Source of the DNA: Melanocharis versteri
Lineage: Eukaryota > Chordata > Aves > Passeriformes > Melanocharitidae
Reading direction: 5' to 3'
NCBI GenBank assembly: GCA_013397845.1
Contig: VZTG01002324.1
Span: 648,271-712,270, forward strand
Length of the DNA stretch: 64,000 bases
Numbering within the stretch: position 1 is the stretch's first letter; every line of letters begins with the position of its first letter. Both the position numbers and the translations under genes were made by a program. Below are positions 49,385 through 62,327 of this stretch, in pieces. The notes under the pieces are model-generated. The model was not told the DNA's origin, did not search any database, and saw only the letters and a program-made list of their open reading frames with translations.

Positions 49385-50010
49385 TTGCCCCATTTTTCGT
49401 GGTTGAATTTTCCCAAATATTTGACCATAATCTGTTCCATCCTCTTGTTATCCTGGTCACCTGTCTCTGTATCCTGAGTACATTTTTCTGTGCTGTCCCC
49501 ATACTATCCCATTTTGCTGTGTTGTTCTGAGAGCGGATCTGCACCCAGTGCTGAAACCGAGGTGTCACGGTAGCTGTGTGTGTAATGCCTCACAATGCTC
49601 TCACCTTTATTCTCTTTTTTTCCTAAAAATATTTGGGATTTGTGACCACAGAAGAAAATTAATCTGAATTTCATAAAAATACTCAAGAATAAGATTCTCA
49701 GTATAAGAGTTAATTCATTACCTACCGTTATATATGTTAAATTGCAATTATTTTTCTACCTTCATTTACCCTGCTACATATATCAGCACGGATTTCAATC
49801 TGCTATTTTACCACCCAGTCCTTGCGAGCACCTTCTGCATCTTTTTGCCATTACCCTTGCCTTCATTATCCTCAGTAACTTAGCAAACTGTGTCACTTCA
49901 CTGCTTGCTCTCTTTTTCAGATTGCTGATGAATACATCCCCCTGGGACTCCATGGTGATTTTCTTCCACTAAGAAAACTGACCATTAACTCCTACTCTCC
50001 ATTCTATAAG
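49385..50010 (-). mobile_element. ancient CR1-clade LINE: reverse transcriptase and downstream remnant
   Basis: Read on the minus strand from 50010 leftwards, the sequence follows the C-terminal half of a CR1-type ORF2. NGQFSQWKKIT stands for the usual 'NGQFSEWREVTSG'. Next comes a deletion across the 'GVPQGSVLGPVLF' block, then FISNLKKRASSEVTQFAK for 'FINDLEKGVxSEVAKFADD'. The catalytic Asp pair of the FADD box is therefore gone. Further left, ctgggtggtaaaatagcaga corresponds to 'ctgggcaacaaaatggcaga'. FQHWVQIRSQ and then NVLRIQRQVTRITRG (frame 49311-49568) correspond to the 'YCVQFWSP ... LERVQRRATKMIRG' part. It is far more diverged than the CR1 copy to its left. Because it lies upstream of that copy's endonuclease in element orientation, it must be a separate insertion. 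Confidence 0.75.
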
Positions 50011-50620
50011 CTGCTGCTGTGCGTGGTAAGTGTGCAGAGTAGGAGGCTTCTTTATATACTTACACATTTTAAAAATTATTGCATCTAATTTATAATTATG
50101 TCTAATATATGAATGATATTTTAATGATATAAATATATTCTTGAAAAGAGGCTCAGCAATTATGCTTTTAAAATGAACTTTTTTTTTCTCTTTTTGGAAG
50201 TATTTTAAATTTGCCCTCTGTCAAACCTTGACATTTTTGGTCTGCTTCTATTTTTTATGTATGTGAATCACTCGCTTTTCAATACCAAACTGTCAGAGAC
50301 TTGTATATTTTGAAAAGAAGCCAAGTTTCAGTATCATTATACTTACACATTCACCCTGAGGCATAATTGTTCTAATACACAATTTTCATCCTGCAATTTA
50401 AAGGAAAGATAGTGTGTCTTTTTGCCTTCCAGTAACTGTCACAGGATTTTCAGTATGCATTGGATAACACGAGACCTTTCCTGTTCCCATGGAAATCAAT
50501 AGTAACACTTCATACCCATTAAACTCTATCAGAGATAAAAAAACGGGATCTACGTAATTAGGACCCACTTTTGTTTGATCACTAGTTCATTTGAAATCAG
50601 GAGAACTGTTAGTCAGGAAG
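50011..50620. other. non-coding, nothing recognised
   Basis: A+T-rich DNA flanking the LINE remnant. Confidence 0.5.
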
Positions 50621-50945
50621 ATGCAGGGTGGGTTGCCATGAGCTAAAATTTTCAGACAACAAAAATAAAGGTGAAATGCTGGGATCCCACCCGTTGCGAC
50701 CCATCCTACTCCTGCCTCCTCACCAGGCAGACACGTCACGCCGTGCTGGGGAATGCCAAGCAGAAGGAAAAGGGACTCAGATACGGGCCCAGATATGCCC
50801 CTGGGAGCAGCGATGCCTGGGGCTCATCCAGGAACAGCAGAAGACACCGAGCAAGCAAACCCTGTGTTTGCAGATGTGCTGAATGAGAAGCTCGCTGAGT
50901 CCAGGCACGGGAGACCTGAGCGAAAGTAAACCACCTCTCTGTTTT
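50621..50945. other. G+C-richer patch of unknown nature
   Basis: From about 50680 to 50930 the sequence is G+C-rich with several CpG and is open in three frames (plus 50628-50882 and 50671-50886, minus 50736-51068). The overlapping frames on both strands resemble what is seen over transposons elsewhere in the window, but I recognise no element. No translation shows a known domain. Confidence 0.3.
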
Positions 50946-53900
50946 TCTAGTCTCATATCTCACCTGAGCACTGCTCAGCATCATGACACCTAATTCAAAG
51001 TGTGATGCTTCCATGGGTGCCAAAGGACCAATCCAGGATAGAGAGTAAAAGTAATGGAAATTCGCCATCCATGTACCTATTCTTCAAGTTTCTGCATCAG
51101 GGTGGTGTGTCTCAGAGGTTCTTCTCTTAGGAGGGATTTAAGGCAGTTTCAATCCACTTCTCTGAAACAGTGAAGCCGAGGATCTGACATTTTAGGTAGG
51201 CTGTCACCATCTTTTGGTTGGCAAAATAAATTATGTTTAGTTGAAATAAAAAATAGGGAAAAATAAATGTATTTTCCACAAAAATACCCCAGTTTTGAAA
51301 GATTTACAAAAGCTAGAGCATCACATACAGAATTAATCATAGACTGGTGTAACTACAAGTTAGTATTTAAAGAAAGGGAAGAAGAATTTGCCAGATTTAC
51401 CAGAACCTGAAAGATACAATAAGTTCAGAATCAACCCTGTAGTAATACAGCACACTAAAAGTGCAGAAAGTAACATAAAAAGTCAGTAAGACTCAGTAAA
51501 ATATTTTTTTTTTACCTCTCAAAGGAATCTAATACAAATATTGGTCACATACAGTGCATTCAGGAAGTTAAGATCCAACCCTCACAGTAAGTGCCTTAGG
51601 ATCACTGCAAGGTTTCTTGACAGTGTAAGCTTTTCGACTCCAATAAAGGTAGTTTAAAGCTTTGTAGAAACACACAACTACCCTGCCTTCTTGCTGTGAG
51701 TCAAAGATGCAGCTCTAAGTAATGCATTGTAACTGCACCCCATGTAGCTACACCGGTCAACTCTTGCAGTCTTCAAGATGTCTTTTAGTTGTTTTTAAAT
51801 GAAGTAGTGTAAGTATCATTTTCTAAAACTATGAATATCCAGTTATTTCCTTAGCAGCACATTTCTTTATTTTGTATATTTTTCTAGAACTAAAACATAA
51901 TCTAAGACATACTATCTAAAAATAAAATACATGTTATGCACATGCTATGCACATGAAGTAAAAATCAAATACTTTTTTTTACTGTATATATAATATATAT
52001 AGTGCAGCTCTTTTTCTGACTTAATGAGTATCTAAAAAGAACAAAAGCAAGCAGGAAGGCACTAACTTGCCAGTCCACCTGACCCCGAACATAATTTTAA
52101 AACACCAGTCTCAATTCCTGCAGATATCATTTATCCTAAACTCTAACCCCATATTCAGTTCATAGTATTACGTGTGATTACAGTGTCTGCAACAAAAGGC
52201 AGGCAAAGTAAAATTTCCTTATAAATCTCTGAAGCAGGATAAAATAGTTTGCACTGAAAATTCCTAAAGATTGGTATATAATTGGTATCAATTTAATTCT
52301 TCATAAAGCTCACTGTGACTTGCAGAATTTCAGATTTGTGGTTCTCCTTATGTTTCAGCCATGCTTGGGATCTATAAAACTCTCAAATTTATAAACGAGT
52401 ACTTCTGTAGAAGATGTTCTGGGAGACTTTACTGTGAATGCTTCCAAAACATTTCATTCGAATAAAAGCCTCTAAATATAAAATAATGACCTGGATATCC
52501 TGAAAGCAGCATTGTATGGACATTGTAGGGCCACTAAAAATCCTGCAAAGCCTACAAAGCTAATTAAAAATTCTGTGCAATAGAAAAAACAGCATGCCAG
52601 AAATAAGTACTTATGAACAGCGATTTTATTTTTACATTGTGTTGATGCTCTATGAACTAGAACACTCTTAGTAATTAAAATATTCCAAGACCACATCCCT
52701 ACTTGACTATCTCACTTTTTTTTCACCTGTCTTGCTCACCAATTTTTCATCCCTTAGTTTTCTTCACAGCAAGCCATTGATCCTGCAAGCTGTAACTTTT
52801 CTATTATTGAGCTTTAAAAAAAAATCTGTATTTTACAAGTCTGATTTTGTACTGAACAGGTCTAAAATAGCAGAACAAGTTATTAAAATAAGCATAATTG
52901 TATAAACAAAATGTTCTGTCTGTTCTTTAGAATGTATTACACCTATGAAATTACTAAAGAAAAAGAAAAGAGCACATTCTTAGCCCAACTTTTACCTTGC
53001 CTGGTTATCATAATATTTTTACAGTTGTAGGAGACAACTAGAAAGAAGCAAAATAATTTAAATAGAGATTACTACGCCGATACATTTCACAGATCTTTGC
53101 TATCTTCTCAGTTGTCAAGCACATAGACCTATTTCGGTGCTCCGCGTTCAGTATTTGTTTTGATTTCTTTTCAACAAAACCGCTATGAGAACGGATCTGT
53201 TTAAAAAGCTTGCAATACCATATGGAAATGCATTTTTAAAAAACGTACTTTTTAAAATAAGGGAGCCAAAACATCAGAAAGTCTGCCTGTATATGACTAT
53301 AAGGAAAAGCAAATGAGTTTTGATAAAGCTACTGAAATGGAATACATTTATATAAATAGAACTTCATATGATAGGTCACAGTAGTTCTGGTAGCCAGAGA
53401 ATATTTTCATTCTTCTGAGCCAATTATCCCTCAAACAAAGCCTGTTAGAAGGATCAAACCATAAGACAATGTATTGAACTCTAAGGTGCTTATAAGGGAT
53501 AAGACATGTTGCAGTGGGTTGAACACAGCCTTACCTATGGAATAACCCCAGTGGATGTGAATAACGTTATGCAGAAATACAACAGAACAAGTTACAAGAT
53601 GGAAGCACAGTAAGCAAATCTGTGGGCAGTATGCATCTATTCCCAGTGCATTTGAAGTTATTCTGCTGAAGCTAGCAAGGTAGAAAAAGAAGGAAAGTTC
53701 TGTTCCTGTGACTATTTTCAACCTCTTTCCTGTAGAACCAATACTGCTGTAGAACAGGGGCAGCAGTAGGTATAAAGGAAAAATAATGCAAGGTAAACTT
53801 TAGGGAGTTATTTACATCGATAGTTTTGTCAATAATTTTGGTGTGACTGACTTCATCAAAATGTTGTTAAGACCAAGTTGGAGGGCAATTCAAACATTTC

Positions 53901-54700
53901 CATACTATTCCTGTTGAGTTCCAGAGGTAAAATAGGTTCACGTCTTTGTGAATTTAATGGAAAGTATGGTTCAAACCAAGCCTACAGACAATCACATGAA
54001 ATAATTCTGATTGTCAAGAGCTTTATATTCAATAGATGAGGCAGATGTCATCTACTTGATATTTCATCAGCTTCTTAGCCTATTTCTTAGCTTCTTTGGG
54101 TGCAAAGAAGAAATTCAGTTCCAGAGCACTTCCCAGGAAAGCTTTGTATTTTCTTTATCTTATTTTTATTATTTTTATTTTAAACTAAGGTAAAGCTTGT
54201 ATGCATCCAACTTAGACATGTGAAGTTTTAGTACAGTGAACATAAAAGAAGTGTCTTTCAGTTTTGGTTTTTTTTTTTCTAGGTAAAAGTAGATAAATGT
54301 CAAGAAAACTCTTTAATTTTATATTCTAAAAAAGAATGATTTATGGGGAAGCCAAATCAAATTGCTTACCTATAGTGGGAGATTTTTGAAGGTAGTTCCT
54401 TGATTCTCTAAAGGTAACACTGAAAAATCTCTGATTATTCACCAATTTGTACTACAAAGTTAGGAGGAAGAAACTCTCCATTATTATTCCACTCTATTAA
54501 GAAGAAGAAAAAAAGAAAAGACCATGAAGAAAATTAATCATCAGAAACATGCAGATGAAAAGAGAAATATTCACCTTTACCTCACCTATCAAAAGCCCCC
54601 AGAAGTTTCAAATGAGAAAAACAGGAAAGCTGCGCCTTCTGGAAGAAACACTGCTAAATTCACAGAAGCAGAGTTTTTAAAAGCCTGATGTCATTCCTTT
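50946..54700. other. non-coding, nothing recognised
   Basis: A+T-rich, with a short TA-rich stretch at 51983-52001. A 96-codon minus frame (53431-53721) is rich in hydrophobic residues but matches nothing I know. Confidence 0.5.
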
Positions 54701-55060
54701 GTATTCTTGGTCTCTGTGGTTCCCAACAGAGCCAGCCACGTTTGCATCTTTCAGCATGTAAGTACAGGTATGAGTCTGACCATTTGCATAACTGAGCTGG
54801 AAGGACTATGGATACTTTGCTGGGGTTCAGCGATCTGAGCAGCCCTGGACTGCAGTATTTGCTTTCAGCATTAGCGACAGCTTCAGCTCACTTAATTCAG
54901 CAGCCTTCTGTCCACCCCAGTGGAGCAAAATTTATTTACTAAGTACTAACCCTTAGATGTTACTGGCCGCCTCCTCTGTATGGCAGGAAGATGCTGAGGG
55001 CTCATAGCAGATGATGTAGGTTAGAAACGTGTGCACATGAACCCAGAGGTAAGGATCACA
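54701..55060. other. moderately G+C-richer patch, no gene recognised
   Basis: Base composition is less A+T-rich than the flanks. Donor-like words occur (atgtaagt near 54758, gaggtaagg near 55047) without a convincing open exon in front of them. Confidence 0.3.
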
Positions 55061-58000
55061 AATCCATGATGCAGAAATGGAAATGCCATTTAGGAGCACA
55101 CAGCTGGGAAAGGTTAAAAGCAGAGGGGACAGAGAAAATGCACTGAAAGCAAAGTCGCACTATTTCTAATCTATTGCGTGCTGAATTATTATTTGAATAT
55201 AAAATAAAGGACTTTTGAACACTAAGACAGTTTACACCAAATTTAAAAGAAGGTTATTTTGTGGCAGATCTGATGAATTTTGTACCATAAAGAACTTGGT
55301 CCAGTTCCTTAAATCCTGGGCATGTGTTGAAACTGAATTGAGGAAACAAAATCCGTATGATTTGTAGTCAAAAATTCTACAGAAAAGCTTTAGGGGATCA
55401 CTCATTAGATAAAATTGCTCTGTAAAACTGTCTCATATACATGATCTTTCTTAACTCTTACCTTTCTATCTTTCATGTGCCCAACAAAATGCATCTGAAT
55501 GTTGGCTTGAATACTCCATTTTTTTAATTGATTATCATTGATGGCTAAAAGGAAGGTAAAACGATTGCACATCTCAAGAGAACATGATCTATATTTGTTT
55601 AGATCTGTAAGATTAGCTTGTCCAAAAAGAAAATGCTAAAAAGTCTAATAAAACCATAAGTTCCTCAAAGTGATAGTTAAATCAATAACATGTGCAACCT
55701 ATTATTCTGATTGACATAAGCCTTGAGTAGTCTGTCAGCAGAAGGTTATGCTATGAAACATAATTAAAGAAACATAAAATTGATTACATCTCTAGGTCTT
55801 GAAACTGGAAAGGATTTCTGATTATTTTTCAAATATTGAAGTGTTTCTCTTCTGTTTGCACCAAATCAGTAGAAAAATCTCTTTTGCAATTTTAACATGT
55901 AACTCCTAAATTTGCTTTTATAATAAGAATGTACTTTTGCACCCTAAGAAGTGGTTATGAATAGATAACCGATATTCTTTGAAAATACCAGTTTGAAACG
56001 TATGGTAATGAAATTCAGGTGAATACTTCCTAATACATTCTCTGTTTAAATTTCTGTATCTCTCTAAGAGCACTACGTGTAAATTAAAACTGTAGAATAT
56101 GAGTAATTTCTAAACTTATTTAAGATAGGTTTACTCTGAAGATTTCAGGACAACAAGAACAAGGCATGTATCTTACTTTCATGTAAATCTCTGGGATGAT
56201 TTGGATTATAATGGGTCCTGAATAACGGAGAATCCCTACAGTGTTACATCTGACAAAGCCTTTATATGGAGCTACGTAAGATGTCATTGTGCAAAGCCTA
56301 TTTATTTTTCTTTTTGTAGAAAAGAAAGTAATTTTATTGGTCTTTATGCAGACATTTGGGTAAGATGATCAGACATCTGGTTTCAGATGTATGTCTGAAG
56401 ATACTTTAAATAGGTCAGTTAACTGTTGTACAGATCAGTTTGCCTTTTTGTAAAACAAGAATAATACAACAGATAAAAACCTAATAATGCAGTATAACAC
56501 TATTTATATTATCAACAGTTTTTTATTTTCAAGCCTTCTTATATAATATGCCTCAGTTACACTGAAGTTGTGGCCACTGTCACAGAACTATGATTAATCT
56601 ATGGCTATAATGAAAAGACTACCTGGATCTCATTCTCTTTTTATTATACATTTTTTATAATAGTGTAACTTCAAAGCTTTCAGTGCAAAGACATTGTATT
56701 CATGTACCCTGACAGGAGAATAGAGCTTGTTGTATATCATTCCCACTCAGTGCTTCTTCTCTGACTGTTTTTGTTTGTTGGTGGAAGTGTTAAATTGATG
56801 AGAAAGTAATCATTATTCACCATCATAATCAAAAGCCATCTTTGCATAGGACACTTGTCTAATTTAATCTTTTTGAAATCCATTTTAAACTGCCTTTTTT
56901 CCCTAAGTGAAGAGAATGGCATTTCCATGAGCTGCATTAGTTCTATTTCGATTGCATCAGAGTGGTTAATAGCACACATTGTGCAAGACGAGGGGAGGGA
57001 AGCAGAGGTAACAAATGATTCCTAAATTCTCATCTGCCTTCACTGAAAGCCAAAGGTAGCAGCTGAAGAAAATAAAGAATCGTGCACAAATTCTGTCAGG
57101 CACGCAGGCAGTCAGACTATGAATTTCAGGACTGTCAAGACTGCATGTTTCGATCAGTTTTGACATCTCCTGGCATTTCTCTTCAAATTCTGCTTTCTAT
57201 AAATAATTCCTTTACTTACGTGTTCTTTCTAGTTCACTTCTGAGCATATAGAAATGCATCTCACCTCTTACTGTGGTTATTCTTTGTCTTCACTTTGGCA
57301 ACCTATATAGACAAGAATTAAAACTTATTTTGCATTAAAACGGTCTAGTACATTTAGATGATGGAATATCTACTGCAATTTCAATTAAATTTGGCATTCT
57401 TATACCAAAATCTTGGAGAAATTACCATCATGCCCTCCTCTCATTTGAGATAGTCTGAGTTTCCTCAGGATTTAAGAGTCATGAGCTATAAGCACATCAG
57501 TACATAAGCTTGGCATTGCTAGAGTTCTAATGAAGTCTTTGGATATACAAACTTGCAGAAAAGAAAGCAATAATCCTGTGTTACAAAATCATGGAAAAAC
57601 TCTGAAGGCTGGAACAGGGACAATGCATGGAAAAACCTTCACAACTTCGCTGAGAAAAGTGCAGAGAGTTCTGAATGTCAGAAACTGACTTCCTGTGAAC
57701 CTTGCAAAGAATCTGCCATGTCTGGTTCAGCTGAGACAGGCCTCTGAGAGCTCATTTCAGGACCTCAACTGAAATATTCCCAACAGTTGTTACAGTAATC
57801 AATGAACATATCTTATTTTTCATCTGAAACTGGATTCAACCTTCTGTCCCTAGAATTGCTTGTCAGTTCACATGCTGATTGAAAAATTAGCAAAAACCTT
57901 TGTAGGTACTAGAAGGGTGTTTTTAGTATTTCTTTACTTTCCTGCTGAAAAGCAGATATTTTGGACTTCAAATCATTCCTGCAGTTCCTTCTTGAATTGA

Positions 58001-60532
58001 TTTTAAAAATACAGTGAAACCTGACTCAACAATTGATAATGCTTTCATGAGTATTGCATACAGTAGAATAGTACATATTTCCTTTATTCCATATTCTTCT
58101 GAGGGTTCATCCAGGACTCCTATCTTACAATTTTAGATAAAGAGCCTGGTTTAAATCAATGTTGCTCCAAGTCTCCTCAGTAAGTGCACCTTATATTCTT
58201 GTTTCAAGAGAAATGTTGGTCCATATACATGTAACAACACATTGGAAATACAGAAAATGTGATGACCTAGACAATACTCTAAAACCTGTATCATCAGTTT
58301 ACCTCCATGAAACTCTGTAAAATTTAATATATTTTGTTTTTATGCTGTGGCCCAGAATAAGCCTGCCAGGCCAGTGCAGCCAAATGCTGTTTTCATTTAG
58401 AACAGTAGCAATTTGGCCTGTGCCTTCAGTTAATAGATATATTGGTATTGCCTAGGATTGGGCCAAGAACAGATAACTGCAGAAACTGTTAGAAATACTC
58501 CCAGCAGATGATTTTGTACGAACAATTACTTTTTAAGGTCTATCAATCTATATTACAGATATCTGTTATGTAGCATAGTCAGAAGGGAAAATGAAATGAA
58601 GCTGTAAAACATATGTCCTTGCTGGTCCACAGCAATTGGGATTGTGTGCCATTCTACTCAAGTTAGACTGCGAATCAGAGCTGGGAAGAAATGCTAATAC
58701 ATAGTCTTTAACATGAATCTAGAAGCTACAGTCGCTGTGTTTATTTTTGACTATTTCAAACAATTATTTTCAGCCATTATTCAACTATTGATCTCTTGCC
58801 TATTTATGGGCCAGGGACTATGAGACTGCAGAAATACTCCACAAGGTGCCGGATCACTGTCAACAGAATTAGCAGAAAATGATCTTTTCTTTTTTGTTAC
58901 AAAAGGTAAAGAAATGAAATGCAAAAAGCTTTTTTTGCCTTTCTTTTTAGCCCCCCTAGTGTCTGGAATTCTTTTAGCCACTTCAGTTTGGAAACCTTTT
59001 CTTCCTCATCTATTTACCTCCGTAGATTATTCACTGCTGGCAATTAGCAACCAGAAGAAATCCTGCTGAGGAGAGAAAGTTAAAAGGGGACTTAAGAATG
59101 ACTGTGCCTGGGAAACAAGCAGACAATATGGAGCAGCAGACTTCCAAATTTCAAATACACTCATTACAGAGATGAACAGCCAGAACAACCTCTCTTCTTA
59201 ATGCCTTTTATCTGGGTCTCCAATCTGCTCACAACGGCGTTTAGTCCAAAACTGAGTCCACTTCAGTAGGCTTAGAAAGGAAATTACTAAGATTCCAGCC
59301 TTCATTCTATCCCCCCAAAAAGAACAATTTAGATAATGGCTGACTATGTCTGGATAATAACCAAATATCACTTTTCACGTCCAAACCATTTCAGTCTGGC
59401 ATCTTCGGGAAGCCCTGATGTCTACAGGATGAAAACAGGAGGAAGGCTTTTACTGCTGCCCAGCTTTCATCTGCAACAGGAAGAAACTGAAAACATTTTC
59501 AGTGATTTCAGTAAATCAGAATAGTCAGTCTTATGTGCCATGTTTATGAGAAGGAAAATAATCTTTCCTCTGTGGAAAAGCTTGGGAGCTTTTCTTAAGG
59601 TTATAAAAGCTGCATAAACAGAAGTCATTGGAGAAAAAACATTCCCCAAGTGCAGCTCTATTACAGCTGCAATTGCAGAAAATGCATTTTTGAACTTTCA
59701 AAGATCTTCCTAGTGTCCCTATTCATAAAGCCTGCACGATATTTTAACAGAGTGAATAAGTGACAAAGACTTTAGGTAAATTATCTTAAAAACATTGCCA
59801 GAACACTGTTAAATAAAAGATGGCTTTTCAAACAGAATGTAAAATGTCACATAAAATATTATCATTAAATAACTGTTTTTTGAGAGAAAGCAAAGCCAAA
59901 GATGCAAAAGTCTCTTTAGGAATATTCACTGCTCACAAACAAAATCTGAAAATACAGAAAATATTTCAAAACCCAATTAATTTCACAGCTTCCAGCATCA
60001 AAAAACCTGAACATACTTCTTCAAGTTGCCTGATTCTTTTTGGTTTGACTCTAAACTACCACAGCATAACAAGTCCTATGAAGAATTATGCATACAGAAA
60101 AGTGAGATAAGAAGGTTTTTTACTAGGGTTTTTTTTTCAATAAACTAAGCAAAAATGGTCCAAATGACACAGGATCTTCCTTTGTACATGCTCCATCAGG
60201 CTGGCCTCTATCACTGAAGTTCTGATTTTATACTCATGATCCTACCTGCTTTCCTGTTTTGAACAGTTTCTTGCCTCCCAAAATGCTGAATCTTCCAGCC
60301 CAATCAAATTAAGAGACAGAGTGAGACCATTCAGTCGGCATGTTTAACTCTCATGCACTTTGGAGTGAATTCTTAGCAGGATTTTTTAATAACCTGAACA
60401 TTTCATAAGGGACATAAATATGGTACTAAATTAGAAACATTTAAGGTTGGTCTTGAATTACTACATTAGATTTCTGATCTGAATTTTCATTCTTCACAAT
60501 TTATTTAGGTAAGAACGCATAACTGAGAAAGA
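55061..60532. other. non-coding, nothing recognised
   Basis: A long A+T-rich stretch. Scattered frames of 60-96 codons (for example minus 56737-56979 and 58781-58981, plus 59820-60110) have no recognisable features. The word catggaaaaac occurs twice near 57590-57635. No transposon I know is visible over these 5.5 kb. Confidence 0.5.
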
Positions 60533-60765
60533 AGACAGGTTTAGATTAGATATTAGGAAGAAATTCTTCACTATGATGGTGGTAAGACACTGGCATAGGT
60601 TGCCCAGAGAAGCAGTGGATGCCCTATCCCTGGAAGTGTTCAAGGCCAGGTTGGATGGAGCTCTGAGAAACCTGATCTAGTGGAAGGTGTCCCTGTCCGT
60701 GGCATCCCCAGGGAATCTTTAAGGTCCCTTCCAACTCAAACCACTCGGTGATGCTGTGGTTTTCT
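60533..60765 (+). mobile_element. CR1 LINE 3'-terminal fragment, forward orientation
   Basis: The best preserved CR1 piece in the window. In sense orientation it has tttagattagatattaggaa, gaaattcttcactatgatgg, gttgcccagagaagcagtgg, atccctggaagtgttcaagg, gccaggttggatggagctct, then aaggtcccttccaactcaaa. A short gap or rearrangement affects the 'ggcagggggttggaactagatg' part. The 3' end (actcggtgatgctgtgg) is a decayed form of the terminal octamers. It is 5'-truncated to about 230 bp, typical of avian CR1 copies, and has no coding capacity. Confidence 0.92.
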
Positions 60766-62286
60766 GCCTTTGCAAAAAACTTCCCCGGATGGTTTGGATG
60801 GGTCCGGTGTGATAAGAAGTGTTTTCTTAGCTGTCCTTTTCATATGAAAATTACAAGTTGCAAGCAGGCAGTTTACCTGCCTGTGGCACAAGGGTCACCG
60901 GCTCCAGGAGCTGTAGATGTGCCATCCGAAAGCCAATTTCCATACAGATAGGCAAATCCAGTCATTATTTAAATGAATGCTTCAGAGATATGTGTGTAGT
61001 AGAGGGCATGAAGATTATTTTCTAAGCAATTGACCTATTTTAGAGTTTCTACCTCTTGAATATCCAGAAGAGGGTGTCCATGTATAGTATAACCTGGACA
61101 CCCTCCTCCAACATTACCTACTCCAGTAATAGATCAGTGAGATTTGCAGCCTTTGCCACTTCAGTAATGAGCACAGAATTCTGACTGGAGGTGATGTAAT
61201 TGTGGGACATCAGGTCAGCCAGTCTTCATATTAATCCTTTGCTCCTAATTTCAGTTAAGAGCAATGAAACGGAGAACACATGTAAAAGATTGAGATCATT
61301 TGTTCCCAGACCACTTTCTTAACATTTTTTATATCTTTATACAGCATTTTATCTGGGTTTCCATCACTCCTTTTGGGGATGATGGCAACTCAGCATTTTA
61401 GGAATGACAGATCTGTAGAGATACATGGTCTGAGATCACTGTATTTTAAGGTTCCAAATAACTAGTACAGTAAAGTTAATTTTATTATTGAAGCATGCCT
61501 AAATGTTTAAATTATAAACCAAACTACACTAGTTTAAGCCTGCAACAAGGAGACAATGCTACTTTCATCCCCTTTCAGAGTAATATTGGGCAGTGGTTTT
61601 ATTTAGGATCTAATTGCTTGGAAAGTTCAAGTGGTCAGAAGCATCTTTTCTTTAACGACAGGAAATATTAACTACTTCAATTAAATCAAACCTTCTAAGC
61701 TCACACAACATTCTCTGTAATAATTTTCATGACATGTAGATTTTTTGCTTGTATTAAAAGGAATCTAATTTTGCACACTAAGTGTTCCAAAGGACTATTT
61801 GCTGCACATGGGGTAAATGACTTGCATTTTTTGTTTTGTTCGTTCATCTGATGTTGCCAGAAAATACCACTGGAGGGGGAATTATATATTCAACATGAAG
61901 ATACTCCTAGTTTTTATAGTTTCTTCTGAAAGGATTGGAGGTAGTAAGAAATAAGGCTTATATTTGCTTTTTGCTTTACTCATGCCAAATGCAGAGATGC
62001 TGAAGCAGTCAGGGGATACGATATTAAAAGTCAAATTACAATAAAAAGCTACAACCAATGATTCTTTATAGCAAGCAAAAATTAAAAGCAAACAACAAAA
62101 CCCACCCCTTTGGGGTCTTTGATTTGGTAATGTACTAAAATATGTACATAGATTTATGCAAAATCCACTGAAACTGAAGATAAAGTAAAATTAGGCCTAT
62201 GTTTGAGAGCTTTAAACCGAGTTATAGATCAAAACATATAGATATATTTCCCCAAAAAGATTCATGTCCAGCTTTAACTGAACATA
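60766..62286. other. non-coding, one short perfect hairpin
   Basis: A+T-rich apart from 60860-60950. A perfect 11-bp inverted repeat with a 14-base loop lies at 61070-61105. No exon is recognised. Confidence 0.5.
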
Positions 62287-62288
62287 AA

Positions 62289-62327
62289 TAATATATATGT
62301 GTGTATATATATATATAGATATATATC
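62289..62327. repeat. (TA/TG)n microsatellite
   Basis: TA units with an internal TGTGTG and one AGAT interruption. Confidence 0.93.

Noticed and set aside
53431..53721. 96-codon minus frame with hydrophobic segments, possible membrane protein
   Set aside because: No recognisable family and no splice or promoter context. A+T-rich DNA readily yields hydrophobic translations.
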